DNA of 64,000 nt from Xanthomonas arboricola pv. populi (GCF_002939945.1 NZ_MDEB01000002.1:1-64000); one strand, 5' to 3'. Positions 36,421 to 45,302 are shown, counted from the first letter of the stretch. The notes: generated by a model not told the origin, from the sequence alone. Translations and numbers: made by a program.

Positions 36421-37059
36421 ATGATCGCGCGCCCCCTCTACGCCTTGCTCGCCACCCTCGCTCTGGGCGCATGCGCCCACACGGCGGCCACCCCAGCCCC
36501 GGCAACCGTCACGGAGACATCGGCCATGAATTCCTCAGCCGAATCCAAAGTCGCTCCCGTTGGCAGCGAACCCAGCGGGCCGATACGAACGGCAGAGGAT
36601 GCGCTCACCCGCATGCTTGCATTGATTCAAGCAATTCACGGACTGGACGATCTGACACCCGACTACCTGCAGTCCAAAATGGGGGTTCCGGTGACGCGTG
36701 CGGCAGCTGATCCCAAGCGTTATGGCGCCAGTGCTCCGCTTAACAGTGAGTGGGGTTACAGCTTTGGGATGGATCAGACGCCTACTGCGGGGCGTTGGTT
36801 CGAGTTCACCTTTGTTCCAGCGCAAGCGGGTGCTTCCCCGTCCATGACGGAGATCTGCGGGATCGATTTCGATACGTTTACCAAGAAGCTGGAAAACATC
36901 GGGTTTGTACGTCAACGCAACATGGTGGAAGACGGCCGCTGGATGAGTGATCTCTACACGCGCCCAGGGATGCGTGTAGAGGTTTTCCCGAGAGGTGAAG
37001 CTGCGGAACCGCAAGAGTTGGTGGCGCACAAATGCGTCGAATGGGTCTATATCCGATAA
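36421..37059 (+). CDS. Lipoprotein, probable immunity protein of type IV secretion effector
   Basis: A 212-residue lipoprotein. The signal sequence MIARPLYALLATLALGAC has lipobox LGAC (lipidated Cys at 18), with no Asp at +2, so outer-membrane targeting is likely. The mature part starts with a Ser/Ala/Thr linker and then a globular domain (about 55-212) that I do not recognise, with three Cys. It is followed by a second lipoprotein gene and an XVIPCD effector gene on the same strand. In the Xanthomonas killing type IV system, periplasmic lipoproteins encoded upstream of the effector provide immunity. That role is inferred. Confidence 0.8.
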   Translation: MIARPLYALLATLALGACAHTAATPAPATVTETSAMNSSAESKVAPVGSEPSGPIRTAEDALTRMLALIQAIHGLDDLTPDYLQSKMGVPVTRAAADPKRYGASAPLNSEWGYSFGMDQTPTAGRWFEFTFVPAQAGASPSMTEICGIDFDTFTKKLENIGFVRQRNMVEDGRWMSDLYTRPGMRVEVFPRGEAAEPQELVAHKCVEWVYIR

Positions 37060-37220
37060 GTTGAGGTAGCGGACATGTCACTCAGCCCTGGAGTTGTCAG
37101 GCCTCATAAAGCAATGCGTGCATAGGGCATTGGGGGTAGTTGAGAGGCGTGCATGACACGATGACATTGAAAAACTGTCAAAATTCCCCCTGCAGCACCA
37201 ACACTTATTGGAGAAAGGCC

Positions 37221-37862
37221 GTGCCCCTTGCAAACGATCCAATGCGCTTTGCACTCACGGCATTGATTACCTGCCTGATCGCTGGCTGCGGCCTGCAACC
37301 GCCGCCTGCAAACGTGCCTATCGCAAAGGAGCAGATAGAGATGAGAACGGTCGTCCCGTTGGTACGGAGTTTGACCCCACATGATCGTGGGCCTACAGAG
37401 CTGGAATTCGATGTGCCCGCACTGTCCGACGACGCGACTCCTCCCGTTTTCATCGGTGTGCGGATCACCGGTGTCGATCCAACTGTCGTCTCCCAAAGTG
37501 CTGACAGGCTGATTGGCGCTGGTGTTTCGGCCGAGCTCCACTTGGAGCGTATTGAACCATCCGGTCCGGTCTCCGTGGAATTGCAGCGTAGTCAGCGTGT
37601 GGGAGTAGGTCAGCAGGCGTCCATTCCCTTGTCAGCTGATGGTATGGCTCCTGGTCTGTTCGCTTTTGATGCGGACGGTACGACGCTGCAGGACGCCGGT
37701 TTGTCTACTGAACAGACCGCGTCCAGGGAGTTGGCGTTCGGCTATAGCAATGCTGTCCAGCCAGGCCGTTATCGGCTCAAACTGCGCTTTGATCAGAACG
37801 CCGAGGCGCTGGTTGCAGCTAATGCTCAACTTCTTGTCGCTTACACCTACAAAGGAAAGTGA
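37221..37862 (+). CDS. Lipoprotein, probable immunity protein encoded next to the effector
   Basis: A 213-residue lipoprotein (206 if the internal ATG at 37242 is used). The GTG at 37221 is preferred because GGAGAAAGG lies 6-8 bp before it, while the ATG has no Shine-Dalgarno. The signal sequence MRFALTALITCLIAGC carries lipobox IAGC. The mature domain is rich in beta-strand patterns (VFIGVRITGV, RYRLKLRFDQ, LLVAYTYKGK), resembling an immunoglobulin-like sandwich. It ends 11 bp before the effector gene, so it is the prime candidate for cognate immunity protein. Confidence 0.82.
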   Translation: MPLANDPMRFALTALITCLIAGCGLQPPPANVPIAKEQIEMRTVVPLVRSLTPHDRGPTELEFDVPALSDDATPPVFIGVRITGVDPTVVSQSADRLIGAGVSAELHLERIEPSGPVSVELQRSQRVGVGQQASIPLSADGMAPGLFAFDADGTTLQDAGLSTEQTASRELAFGYSNAVQPGRYRLKLRFDQNAEALVAANAQLLVAYTYKGK

Positions 37863-37873
37863 GGGGAAGGAGC

Positions 37874-38869
37874 ATGGATGATCATGGAAGGCACTATGCA
37901 GTCACTGTCTACGTCGCTGCCGCAGGTACGCCGTTGATGGCCGGAGGCACATCCTTCGGTGGCCATATGTACTACTCGATTGACGACGGAACGACTGTCA
38001 AAAGTTATGGGTTCTCACCCATCAAGCATGGCGAGGCTAGCGGGCCAGGAAAAGTTTCGTTCAATGACGTCGATACCTACCAAAAACCATATTACTCACG
38101 CACGATGGAGATCGATAAGGCGCAGTATGAAAAGCTGGAGGCCTTCGGCGCGGCCCCTGCTAAGCACGGGTTCAATATGGAATATCACGGTGCTAAAAAC
38201 AGTTGTATCGACTTCACATGGGATGCGCTCAATCACGCTGGACTGCACCGGAAGACAAAAGATGGAGTTGATAAAGGCTTTGAGGGGGATATCAGACCCG
38301 TAGAAAACGTAGATGATATCAAGAGCATTCCTGCTCCTGTGCCTAAAAGTGAGTTGAATAAGGAGCACAACAATCCCAAGCCCAAGCAGGAACTTTGGCA
38401 GAAGGTGATTGGTGAGGCGCAGCCGCCCGGTGAGCAGGTATCTCCACTACAGGAAGTAACACAGCTCGCGAGAGTGCTGCCAACAGATCCGCTGCATCAC
38501 CAAGCAGAAGAAGCCGTTCGCCGCCTTGAGCAAGGTCTCGGCCGCGAGTACGACGACAACAGCGCACGGCTGGCAGCAAGCAGCGCGTATTTAGCCAAAG
38601 AGAACGGGCTGTCGCGAATCGATCATGTCGTGCTGAGCGAGAACACCAAGTCCGTGCGGCAGGGCGAGAACGTCTTCGTTGTGGAAGGTGCGTTGAACGA
38701 TCCCGCTCACAAGATGGCGCATATGAAGACAAGTGATGCGATTGCGCAGCCCGTCGAGCAATCCTTGGCGCAATTACAGGCCTTGGGCGAAACTCAGCGC
38801 CAACAGCAATCCCAGCAGCAGGAGCAACAGCGAGAGCAGTCGATTGCGCCTCAACACCGGATGGTGTGA
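37874..38869 (+). CDS. XVIPCD-containing type IV secretion killing effector (X-Tfe)
   Basis: A 331-residue protein without signal peptide. Residues 1-130 form a toxin domain with His31 (GGHMYYSIDDG) and Cys111 (NSCIDFTWDALNHAGL). His before Cys in this setting suggests a circularly permuted papain-like (NlpC/P60 or LRAT/PPPDE-like) hydrolase acting on peptidoglycan or lipid. Residues about 200-331 are the XVIPCD secretion signal (LPTDPLHHQAEEAV, GREYDDNSARLAAS, LSRIDHVVLS, a NVFVVEG strand, NDPAHKMAHMKT) with the typical Gln-rich tail. The XVIPCD is recognised by VirD4 of the Xanthomonadales killing type IV system. The secretion genes themselves are outside the window. Confidence 0.88.
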   Translation: MDDHGRHYAVTVYVAAAGTPLMAGGTSFGGHMYYSIDDGTTVKSYGFSPIKHGEASGPGKVSFNDVDTYQKPYYSRTMEIDKAQYEKLEAFGAAPAKHGFNMEYHGAKNSCIDFTWDALNHAGLHRKTKDGVDKGFEGDIRPVENVDDIKSIPAPVPKSELNKEHNNPKPKQELWQKVIGEAQPPGEQVSPLQEVTQLARVLPTDPLHHQAEEAVRRLEQGLGREYDDNSARLAASSAYLAKENGLSRIDHVVLSENTKSVRQGENVFVVEGALNDPAHKMAHMKTSDAIAQPVEQSLAQLQALGETQRQQQSQQQEQQREQSIAPQHRMV

Positions 38870-39000
38870 GGGCTAGTGAAGTAACGGTTCTGAAATAACG
38901 GTTCCAGATTCAGTTCCACGGCAGCCTGGCCGTCGCCAAACCATCGCGCCCATGCCTGCGCGAGTAGCGGCATAGATCGGCAGCGATGCTGGTAGTGAAA

Positions 39001-39031
39001 CGACAACGGCCGCAGTACGCGGCCGTTGTCG
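39001..39031 (-). terminator. Hairpin terminator after second cheA
   Basis: A perfect 13-bp stem CGACAACGGCCGC / GCGGCCGTTGTCG with a 5-nt loop, 91 bp past the cheA stop on the minus strand. The minus strand continues GTTTCAC (short U-run). It may stop transcripts from both sides, since the effector operon converges on it. Confidence 0.75.
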
Positions 39032-39060
39032 TTAGATCAGGCAACCAGGATCGTCTTGAC

Positions 39061-39088
39061 GATTCCCGATTCCCGATTCCCGATTCCC
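39061..39088. repeat. Heptamer tandem repeat (GATTCCC)4
   Basis: Four perfect GATTCCC units, followed by degenerate ATCCCA units to about 39115. The same heptamer in the opposite orientation (GGGAATC) forms the longer array at 53668-53800. Confidence 0.9.
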
Positions 39089-39121
39089 GATTATCCCAAT
39101 CCCAATCCCGAATCCCCAACC

Positions 39122-40780
39122 TCAATGATCGCTGGAGCGCAGCCCATCCACATCCAGGATCAGCGCCATGCGGCCGTCGCCGATCAGGGTGGCGCCGGCA
39201 TAGCCGGGCAGGCCGCGCAGGGCGCGGGGCAGGGGCTTGATCACCACTTCCTCGCGGCCGCGCACCTGGTCCACCACCAGGCCGAAGCGGGTTTCGCCGG
39301 CCTGCAGCAGCACCACGGTCAGCAGCGGCGGTTGTTCGGCAGGCACGCCCAGCCAGCGGCGCAGGTCGATCAGCGGCAGGGTGTGCGAGCGGCGGTCCAG
39401 CACGGCGCGGCCGTCGAACCAGCCCAGCGAGGTCTGCGGGGCATGCAGCACCTCGACCACGCGCGCCAGCGGCAGGGCATACACCGCTTCGCCGGCCTGC
39501 ACCAGCAGGGTCGGCAGGATCGCCAGGGTCAGCGGCACGCGGATCATGAAGCGGCTGCCGCGGCCCAGTTCTGACTGGATCTGGATCTGCCCGCTGAGTT
39601 CGCGAATGCGCGATTGCACCACGTCCATGCCCACGCCACGGCCGGAAATGTCGGTGACCTCGGCCTTGGTCGAAAAGCCTGGCATGAAGATCAGATGCAG
39701 ACACTCGTCGGTGCTCAGACGGGCAGCGGCTTCGGCGTCGATCAGACCCTTGTTGCGGGCGATTTCGCGCAGGCGTTCGGGGTCGATGCCGGCGCCGTCG
39801 TCCTGGATCTCGATGCTGACGTAGTCGCCTTCCTGCTGCGCGGACAGGCGCACGTGGCCGCTGCGCGGCTTGCCGGTGGCTTCGCGCAGGGCCGGCGATT
39901 CGATGCCGTGGTCGATCGCATTGCGCACCAGGTGCACCAGCGGGTCGGCCAGCGCCTCGACGAGGTTGCGGTCCAGTTCCGTCTCGGCGCCGATCAGTTC
40001 CAGTTCCACTTCCTTGGACAGCGTGCGCGCGACATCGCGGGCCACCTTGGGGAAGCGCGCGAACACCTTGCTGACCGGTTGCATGCGGGTGCGCATGACC
40101 GCGGTCTGCAGCCGTGCGGTGGCGATGTCCAGGGTGCTGACCGCGCGATCGAGTTCTTCGTCGCGCAGGCGGGTGCGCAGGGTTTTGAGGCGATTGCGCG
40201 ACAGCACCAGTTCGCCGATCAGGTTGACGATGGCGTCCAGGCGCTTGGTGTCCACGCGCACGGTCTGTTCGGCTTCGGCACCCTTGGCCGCCGCCTTGGG
40301 CGCGGCCTTGGCGCCAGGCGCCGGTGCATGGCCGTCGTCATGGGAAGGTGCGGCCACGGCAGCCAATGCGGCTTTTGGCGCAGCCTTGACCGCCGGCGGG
40401 CCGCTCTTGGCATCGAACTGCGCAATCAGCGAGGCCGGTGCGTGCGGCACGGGTTCGCCCGAGCCCATCGCATCCAGCATGGCCTGCAGATAATCCAGCG
40501 ACTGCTGCGCGGCATCGAAGTGATGCGCCTGCAACACCGCCTGGCCGGAGCGCGCCATGCCTAGGGTTTCTTCGGCGGCGTGGCACAGTTCGACCATGGG
40601 CTTGATCGCCAGAAAGCCGGCGCCGCCCTTGAGCGTGTGGAAGCCGCGGAACACCGCGTTGAGCTGGTCGGCTTCGTCCGGTGCCTGTTCCAGCGACACC
40701 AGCTGTTCGCCGAGGCGATCCAGGATTTCCTGGGCCTCGACAATGAAATCGGCAGCAATATCGTCTGGAACAGCACTCAT
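39122..40780 (-). CDS. cheA: CheA, chemotaxis histidine kinase (locus 2)
   Basis: A 552-residue kinase, shorter than the first CheA by about 115 residues. P1 has His48 (FRGFHTLKGGAGF), a short Ala-rich linker follows without an evident P2, then P3, P4 (HLVRNAIDHG; IQDDGAGID; SGRGVGMD) and a C-terminal CheW-like P5. Catalytic signatures are intact. It starts 2 bp after cheZ, in the order fliA-cheY-cheZ-cheA, the arrangement of the flagellar chemosensory system in polar-flagellated bacteria. The start is Met of MSAVPDDIAADF; upstream frame is out-of-frame cheZ. Confidence 0.95.
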   Translation of the reverse strand: MSAVPDDIAADFIVEAQEILDRLGEQLVSLEQAPDEADQLNAVFRGFHTLKGGAGFLAIKPMVELCHAAEETLGMARSGQAVLQAHHFDAAQQSLDYLQAMLDAMGSGEPVPHAPASLIAQFDAKSGPPAVKAAPKAALAAVAAPSHDDGHAPAPGAKAAPKAAAKGAEAEQTVRVDTKRLDAIVNLIGELVLSRNRLKTLRTRLRDEELDRAVSTLDIATARLQTAVMRTRMQPVSKVFARFPKVARDVARTLSKEVELELIGAETELDRNLVEALADPLVHLVRNAIDHGIESPALREATGKPRSGHVRLSAQQEGDYVSIEIQDDGAGIDPERLREIARNKGLIDAEAAARLSTDECLHLIFMPGFSTKAEVTDISGRGVGMDVVQSRIRELSGQIQIQSELGRGSRFMIRVPLTLAILPTLLVQAGEAVYALPLARVVEVLHAPQTSLGWFDGRAVLDRRSHTLPLIDLRRWLGVPAEQPPLLTVVLLQAGETRFGLVVDQVRGREEVVIKPLPRALRGLPGYAGATLIGDGRMALILDVDGLRSSDH

Positions 40781-40782
40781 GG

Positions 40783-41409
40783 TTACAGCCCCAATCCGGA
40801 CAGCAGGTCGTCGGCGTCGTCCTGCGACACCGCGTGACGGTCCAGGCCCTTGACTGCAGGACCGGCAAGACCGCCGTCGTCTTTCTTCGGCTCGGGATTC
40901 TTCGGCGGCAGGCCGAGCGCACCGAAGCCTTCGTGCACGCGCCGCACGATCCCGGCCACGCGACGGATGATCTGGCCGCTCAGGTCCTGGTAGCTCTGCG
41001 CCAGCGACAGCTCGGTCAGATTGTGGCGCATCTTGTCCATCAGCGCGCCCTGGTCCTGATTGAGACCGCCGTCGCGCAGCTGGTTGGCCAGCTCGCGGCA
41101 TTCTTCGACCAGATCCAGCGTGCGATGGCTGGCCTTTTCGGTCATTTCCACCACGTGATCCAGGCGCGAACACGCATCGTCCAGTTCGCCGGCTTCCTCG
41201 GGCACGGTGGGCAGTTCGCCGAGCGCCTGGCCGAGTTCGCGTGCGAGCCGGCTCAGGCCCTGCATCATCGGACGCGTGCGCAGCGCGGCGAGGTGATCCA
41301 CCTCGCGCTTCCATGCGGCTTCGTCACCGCTTTCCAGTGCATCGAGCGCGCCCTGCAGGCGCTCGATCAAGGCAGCGCGTTCGGCATTGGTCTCCACGGT
41401 GGCGTTCAT
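40783..41409 (-). CDS. cheZ: CheZ, CheY-phosphate phosphatase
   Basis: A 208-residue helical protein. The long four-helix hairpin carries the active-site region QSYQDLSGQIIRRV (catalytic Gln in LSGQ). The C-terminal tail DDADDLLSGLGL is the CheY-binding peptide, joined by a flexible linker. Its ATG shares one base with the cheY stop (TGATG). It is the only CheZ in the window, so it may have to serve both CheY proteins. Confidence 0.95.
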   Translation of the reverse strand: MNATVETNAERAALIERLQGALDALESGDEAAWKREVDHLAALRTRPMMQGLSRLARELGQALGELPTVPEEAGELDDACSRLDHVVEMTEKASHRTLDLVEECRELANQLRDGGLNQDQGALMDKMRHNLTELSLAQSYQDLSGQIIRRVAGIVRRVHEGFGALGLPPKNPEPKKDDGGLAGPAVKGLDRHAVSQDDADDLLSGLGL

Positions 41410-41801
41410 CAGGCGGTCGCCGCCAGACGTTCGAACACCTTGCCCAGCTTCTCTTCCAGCGTCTGCGCGGTGAACGGCTTGATGATGTAGCCGTTCACGC
41501 CGCACTGCGCCGCTTCGATGATTTGCTCGCGCTTGGCTTCGGCGGTCACCATCATCACCGGCAGATGCTTGAGCTTGGCGTCGGCGCGGATGTTGCGCAG
41601 CAGGTCGATGCCGGTCATGCCGGGCATGTTCCAGTCGGTGACCACGAAATCGAACGGGCCGGCCCGCAACGCAGCCAATGCGCTGTTGCCGTCTTCGGCC
41701 TCTGCGGTATTGGTGAAGCCAAGATCGCCCAACAAATTCTTGACGATACGTCGCATCGTCGAGAAATCGTCCACGATCAAAATCCGCATGTTCTTGTTCA
41801 C
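41409..41801 (-). CDS. cheY: CheY, motor-switch response regulator (locus 2)
   Basis: A 130-residue receiver domain: [18 protein letters not shown], phosphoacceptor Asp in [12 protein letters not shown], Thr in MVTAEA, Tyr in NGYIIKPF, the canonical CheY switch set. The start is GTG with a GGAG Shine-Dalgarno 6 bp away; the next Met is codon 5. It is closest to the classical flagellar CheY that binds FliM, with cheZ adjoining. 23 bp after fliA. Confidence 0.96.
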   Translation of the reverse strand: MNKNMRILIVDDFSTMRRIVKNLLGDLGFTNTAEAEDGNSALAALRAGPFDFVVTDWNMPGMTGIDLLRNIRADAKLKHLPVMMVTAEAKREQIIEAAQCGVNGYIIKPFTAQTLEEKLGKVFERLAATA

Positions 41802-41824
41802 ATCAAGCTCCTAACGCGAAAAAA

Positions 41825-42592
41825 TTATTCGTCAATTTCGACACCGGCGTCGGCCAGTTCGAAGACCTTGAGGCGGCCGCGCAGACGCACCACCGCCTGG
41901 CCATGGATCTGGCACACGCGCGATTCGCTGACACCGAGCACGGCGCCGATTTCTTTCAGGTTCAATTCCTGTTCGTAATACAGCGACAGCACCAGCTGCT
42001 CGCGCTCGGGCAACTGGCCGATGGCCTTGCCCAGCTCGCGGCCGAATTCGCCACGCTCCATCATCTGCTGCGGATTGGGGCCACCCTTGGCGGTGGTGTC
42101 CAGCTCGCCGTGATCCTCGATCCGCGACTCCAGGCTCAGCACCTGGCCGCGGGCGGCATCTTCCATCAGACGCAGGTAATCGGGCAGCGGCATCTCCATT
42201 GCGGCGGCCACTTCGGTGGCGGCGGCGGCGCGGCCGGTGTGCTGTTCGATCTTGCGCACGGCGGCGGCGGCGTCGCGCGCGCGGCGGTGCACCGAGCGCG
42301 GCACCCAGTCGCCACGCCGGATCTCGTCGATCATCGAGCCGCGGATGCGGATCGAGGCATAGGTTTCGAACGAGGCACCCTGCTCGGAATCGTAACTGCG
42401 GGAGGCTTCGATCAGGCCGATCATGCCGGCCTGGATCAGGTCGTCCACTTCCACGCTCGCCGGCAGGCGCGCGGCCAGATGGTGGGCGATGCGGCGGACC
42501 AGATCGGCGTGCTGGGTGACGATATCGTTGGCGTTGTTGCGCTGCACGGCACGGTAGTGCGCGGTGGCCGTGGTTGCAGTAGCGGTGCTCAT
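41825..42592 (-). CDS. fliA: FliA, flagellar sigma factor sigma-28
   Basis: A 255-residue group 3 sigma factor with regions 2 (LPASVEVDDLIQAGMIGLIEA), 3 (WVPRSVHRRARDA) and 4 (LPEREQLVLSLYYEQELNLKEIGAVLG in parts, ending SRVCQIHGQAV). Directs late flagellar, stator, receptor and chemotaxis promoters, several of which are visible in this window. Overlaps flhG by 4 bp. Confidence 0.97.
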   Translation of the reverse strand: MSTATATTATAHYRAVQRNNANDIVTQHADLVRRIAHHLAARLPASVEVDDLIQAGMIGLIEASRSYDSEQGASFETYASIRIRGSMIDEIRRGDWVPRSVHRRARDAAAAVRKIEQHTGRAAAATEVAAAMEMPLPDYLRLMEDAARGQVLSLESRIEDHGELDTTAKGGPNPQQMMERGEFGRELGKAIGQLPEREQLVLSLYYEQELNLKEIGAVLGVSESRVCQIHGQAVVRLRGRLKVFELADAGVEIDE

Positions 42593-43473
42593 GCGGCCAC
42601 TCCCCGTTGGATGATGCGTTCGACGAAGAACTCGACGTTGCCGCGCGGCACCGTGGGAGCCTGCCAGCGCGAGGTGCGGCGTGCGATTTCTGTAATGGCC
42701 TGCGCCGATGGACTGGCGGGGTAGGCCTTGATGACCGGTTGTTGACGTTGCACCGACAGGCGCAACCAGTCGTCCTGCGGCACGTGGCCGAGGTAGTTCA
42801 GCGACACGTCGCCGAGGAATTTTTCGCAGACCCGCGACAGCTTGTCGTACAGCAGGCGACCTTCGTTGGGGTCGCGCACCATGTTGGCGATGATCTGCAG
42901 GCGGTCCACGCCGCGTTCGCGCGAGAGCACCTTGATCAGCGCGTAGGCGTCGGTGATCGAGGCCGGCTCGTCGCAGACCACCACCACGGTGTCCTGGGCG
43001 GCCTGGCAGAAGGTCAGCACGCTGTCGGTGATGCCGGCGGCGGTGTCGATGACCATTACGTCCAGATCGCGTTCCAGTTCGGAGAACACGTTGACCAGGC
43101 CGATGTGCTGGGCCGGGGCCAGTTCGGCCATGTGGCGGCGACCGGAGGCGGCCGGGACCACCAGCACGCCGCCGGGACCTTCGATGATCACCTCGTCCAG
43201 CGTGCAGCGGCCGGCGATCAGGTCGGCCAGGGTGTACTTGGGCGACAGGCCCAGCACCACGTCCAGATTGGCCAGGCCAAGGTCGGCGTCCAGCAGCAGG
43301 GTGCGCTTGCCCATGTCGGCCAGCGCCACGGCCAGGTTGGCGGAGATGTTGGTTTTGCCCACGCCGCCCTTGCCACCGGTCACGGCAATGGTGCGCACCG
43401 GGCCCAAAGGCTCGGGACGGGTCGCCGACAGGGGGAAGGCGTTGGTCAGCTTGGCGTATTCACGCGACTGCAT
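42589..43473 (-). CDS. flhG: FlhG (FleN), MinD-like ATPase controlling flagellar number
   Basis: A 294-residue MinD/ParA-type ATPase: deviant Walker A GGKGGVGKTN (about 31-40), LLLDADLGLANLDV, VIDTAAGI. It limits polar flagella to one by counteracting FlhF and, in Pseudomonas, the FleQ regulator. The start MQSREYAKLTNAF is preferred to a Met 25 codons upstream that lies within flhF. It overlaps the end of flhF by 14 bp. Confidence 0.95.
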   Translation of the reverse strand: MQSREYAKLTNAFPLSATRPEPLGPVRTIAVTGGKGGVGKTNISANLAVALADMGKRTLLLDADLGLANLDVVLGLSPKYTLADLIAGRCTLDEVIIEGPGGVLVVPAASGRRHMAELAPAQHIGLVNVFSELERDLDVMVIDTAAGITDSVLTFCQAAQDTVVVVCDEPASITDAYALIKVLSRERGVDRLQIIANMVRDPNEGRLLYDKLSRVCEKFLGDVSLNYLGHVPQDDWLRLSVQRQQPVIKAYPASPSAQAITEIARRTSRWQAPTVPRGNVEFFVERIIQRGVAA

Positions 43474-45142
43474 GGTTGTGCTCCGGAGTACAGGGCTTAT
43501 CGGCAGCGCGCCGCAAATCTTCAAGGCGAAGAACGAGACTGGCGGCATTGGCGCGGTGCAGGTCGTCGGGGACCCGCTGTCCGTCAGTCACCCAGGTGAT
43601 GGGCATTTGGTGATCGACGACGACCGACAGCGCACTACCGAAGCGGCCGGTCTCGTCAAGTTTGGTCAGCACCACGCCCTGGGGCTTGGCGTGGGCGAAG
43701 CGGCGCACGACCTCGTCGAGGTCGGAAAAGTGCGCGTTGGCAGGCAGCACCAGCAGCGAGGTGACCTGGTGCGCGGCGCGCAGCCAGTTCAGCTGGGCGG
43801 CCAGGGCGCGGTCGCGCTGGCCCATGCCGGCGGTGTCGATCAGTACCAGCTTGTAGTCGCGCAGGCGCTCGAGCAGTTCCAGCAGGCTCTCGGCGCTGTC
43901 GGCCTCGTGCACGGCGATGCCGAGCTGACGGCCGTAGCTGTGCAGCTGCTCGCGGCCGCCGACGCGCTGGGTGTCGGTGGTGACCAGGGCTACGTCGCGC
44001 GGGGCGTGCTGGGCGGCGAAGCGCTGCGCCAGCTTGGCGATGGTGGTGGTCTTGCCGGCACCGGTCGGGCCGACCAGGGCGATCACGCCGCCGCGTTCCA
44101 GCGGGTCGACCGGAGCCACCGGCAGACGCTTGGACAGCAGCCCCAGCATCAGCCCGCGGCCGCGGTGCAATTCGGTATCGGCCGGGATCTGCAGCGCCAC
44201 ATCGCGGATCAGGCCGGCGTCGAAGCCGTAGTCGTCCATCAGCTCCAGGGCCTGCGCACGCACCGGCGAGCCGCGCAGGCGCTCGTCGGTGAGGCGGTTC
44301 ATTTCGCGCTCGATCATCTGCCGCATCAGCGCCAGCTCACCGCGCAACTGCTTGAGTTCTTCATCGTTCTGCGGCGCCGGGACGGCGGCGGCCGGCACCG
44401 CGGCCAGCGCCGGCGGGGCGACCACCAGCGGCGGCAACGCGGCCGGCGGCAGGATCTGCGGCAGCGCGTCCAGGTCGAAGTCGGCGTCGTCGGCCAGCGT
44501 GTCTTCGTCCTGGTCGTAGCCGGCCTGCGCGGGGGCAGCGGCGGCGGCCATGATCGGGGTCGGCGCCTGCACCGGGGCGGCCTGCACGGCGGCGCGCTGC
44601 ACCGGCGCGGTGGTCAGGAAGTCGGCGAACAGCTGTTCCGGCACGGCCGACAACGCGTGTTCCTGGCGCGGCGCGGCGGACACCGCGACGGCGCGGGCCA
44701 GGGCCTGGGCGGCGGGCGAGGGGACGGCGGCGCTACGTACCGGTGCGGCGACCGGCGCCTGGCGCGGCACGTTGACCGGCTGGCGCAGCGCCATCGCGGC
44801 GATCATGTCCTCGGCGGCGCTGGCAACGCGCTGACGCTGGCTCGTGCCGGCATCGGCGGCCGGCGTGACCGGCGCGTGGACCGGTGCGGCCGCCGCTTGC
44901 GGCACCGGGGCCTGCTGGGCAGGCGCCGGCGGGACCGGCGCGGTGGCAACCGCCGGCGTCTCGGAGCGCGCGGTTTCCAGGGCGCGCTGCACGAGTTCTT
45001 CGTCGTAGTTGCTGGCAGCGACGATTTCGATGCCTTCGGCGGTGCGGCGATTGGACAGGATCACTGCATCCGGGCCGTGTTCTTCACGCACCATGCGGAA
45101 TGCGGTGCGCATGTCCGGGGCAACGAAGCGTTTGATTTTCAT
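43460..45142 (-). CDS. flhF: FlhF, SRP-type GTPase for polar flagellum placement
   Basis: A 560-residue protein: N-terminal basic domain (1-60, MKIKRFVAPDMRTAFRMV), a long Ala/Pro-rich linker (about 65-265), then helical N and G domains of the SRP GTPase family with GPTGAGKTTTIAKLA, LIDTAGMGQRD and VLTKLDETGRFG. It marks the pole where the basal body assembles. It is longer than many FlhF proteins owing to the linker. A candidate sigma-54 box lies 160 bp upstream. Confidence 0.95.
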   Translation of the reverse strand: MKIKRFVAPDMRTAFRMVREEHGPDAVILSNRRTAEGIEIVAASNYDEELVQRALETARSETPAVATAPVPPAPAQQAPVPQAAAAPVHAPVTPAADAGTSQRQRVASAAEDMIAAMALRQPVNVPRQAPVAAPVRSAAVPSPAAQALARAVAVSAAPRQEHALSAVPEQLFADFLTTAPVQRAAVQAAPVQAPTPIMAAAAAPAQAGYDQDEDTLADDADFDLDALPQILPPAALPPLVVAPPALAAVPAAAVPAPQNDEELKQLRGELALMRQMIEREMNRLTDERLRGSPVRAQALELMDDYGFDAGLIRDVALQIPADTELHRGRGLMLGLLSKRLPVAPVDPLERGGVIALVGPTGAGKTTTIAKLAQRFAAQHAPRDVALVTTDTQRVGGREQLHSYGRQLGIAVHEADSAESLLELLERLRDYKLVLIDTAGMGQRDRALAAQLNWLRAAHQVTSLLVLPANAHFSDLDEVVRRFAHAKPQGVVLTKLDETGRFGSALSVVVDHQMPITWVTDGQRVPDDLHRANAASLVLRLEDLRRAADKPCTPEHNHAVA

Positions 45143-45302
45143 GCGTAGTGCCTCCAGGAACGGGACCCGCCGGACGCCGGACGGGTGCGCGATGAATGTG
45201 GGTGTATTGCCAGCGTCATGAGTTGCCTGTCCCGTTCGGTTGTTCCAAGTCCTGCTCTCGCCCCGCAGCGGTGACGCTGGCTGCGGTCTCGTCAGAGCTA
45301 AT

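Noticed and set aside
34000-36500. A second copy of the tRNA-Arg 3' end as attR
   Set aside because: Looking for GGTTCGAGTCC or GTCGGGCGCGCC beyond the integrase stub gave no convincing match by eye; a computed search is needed.
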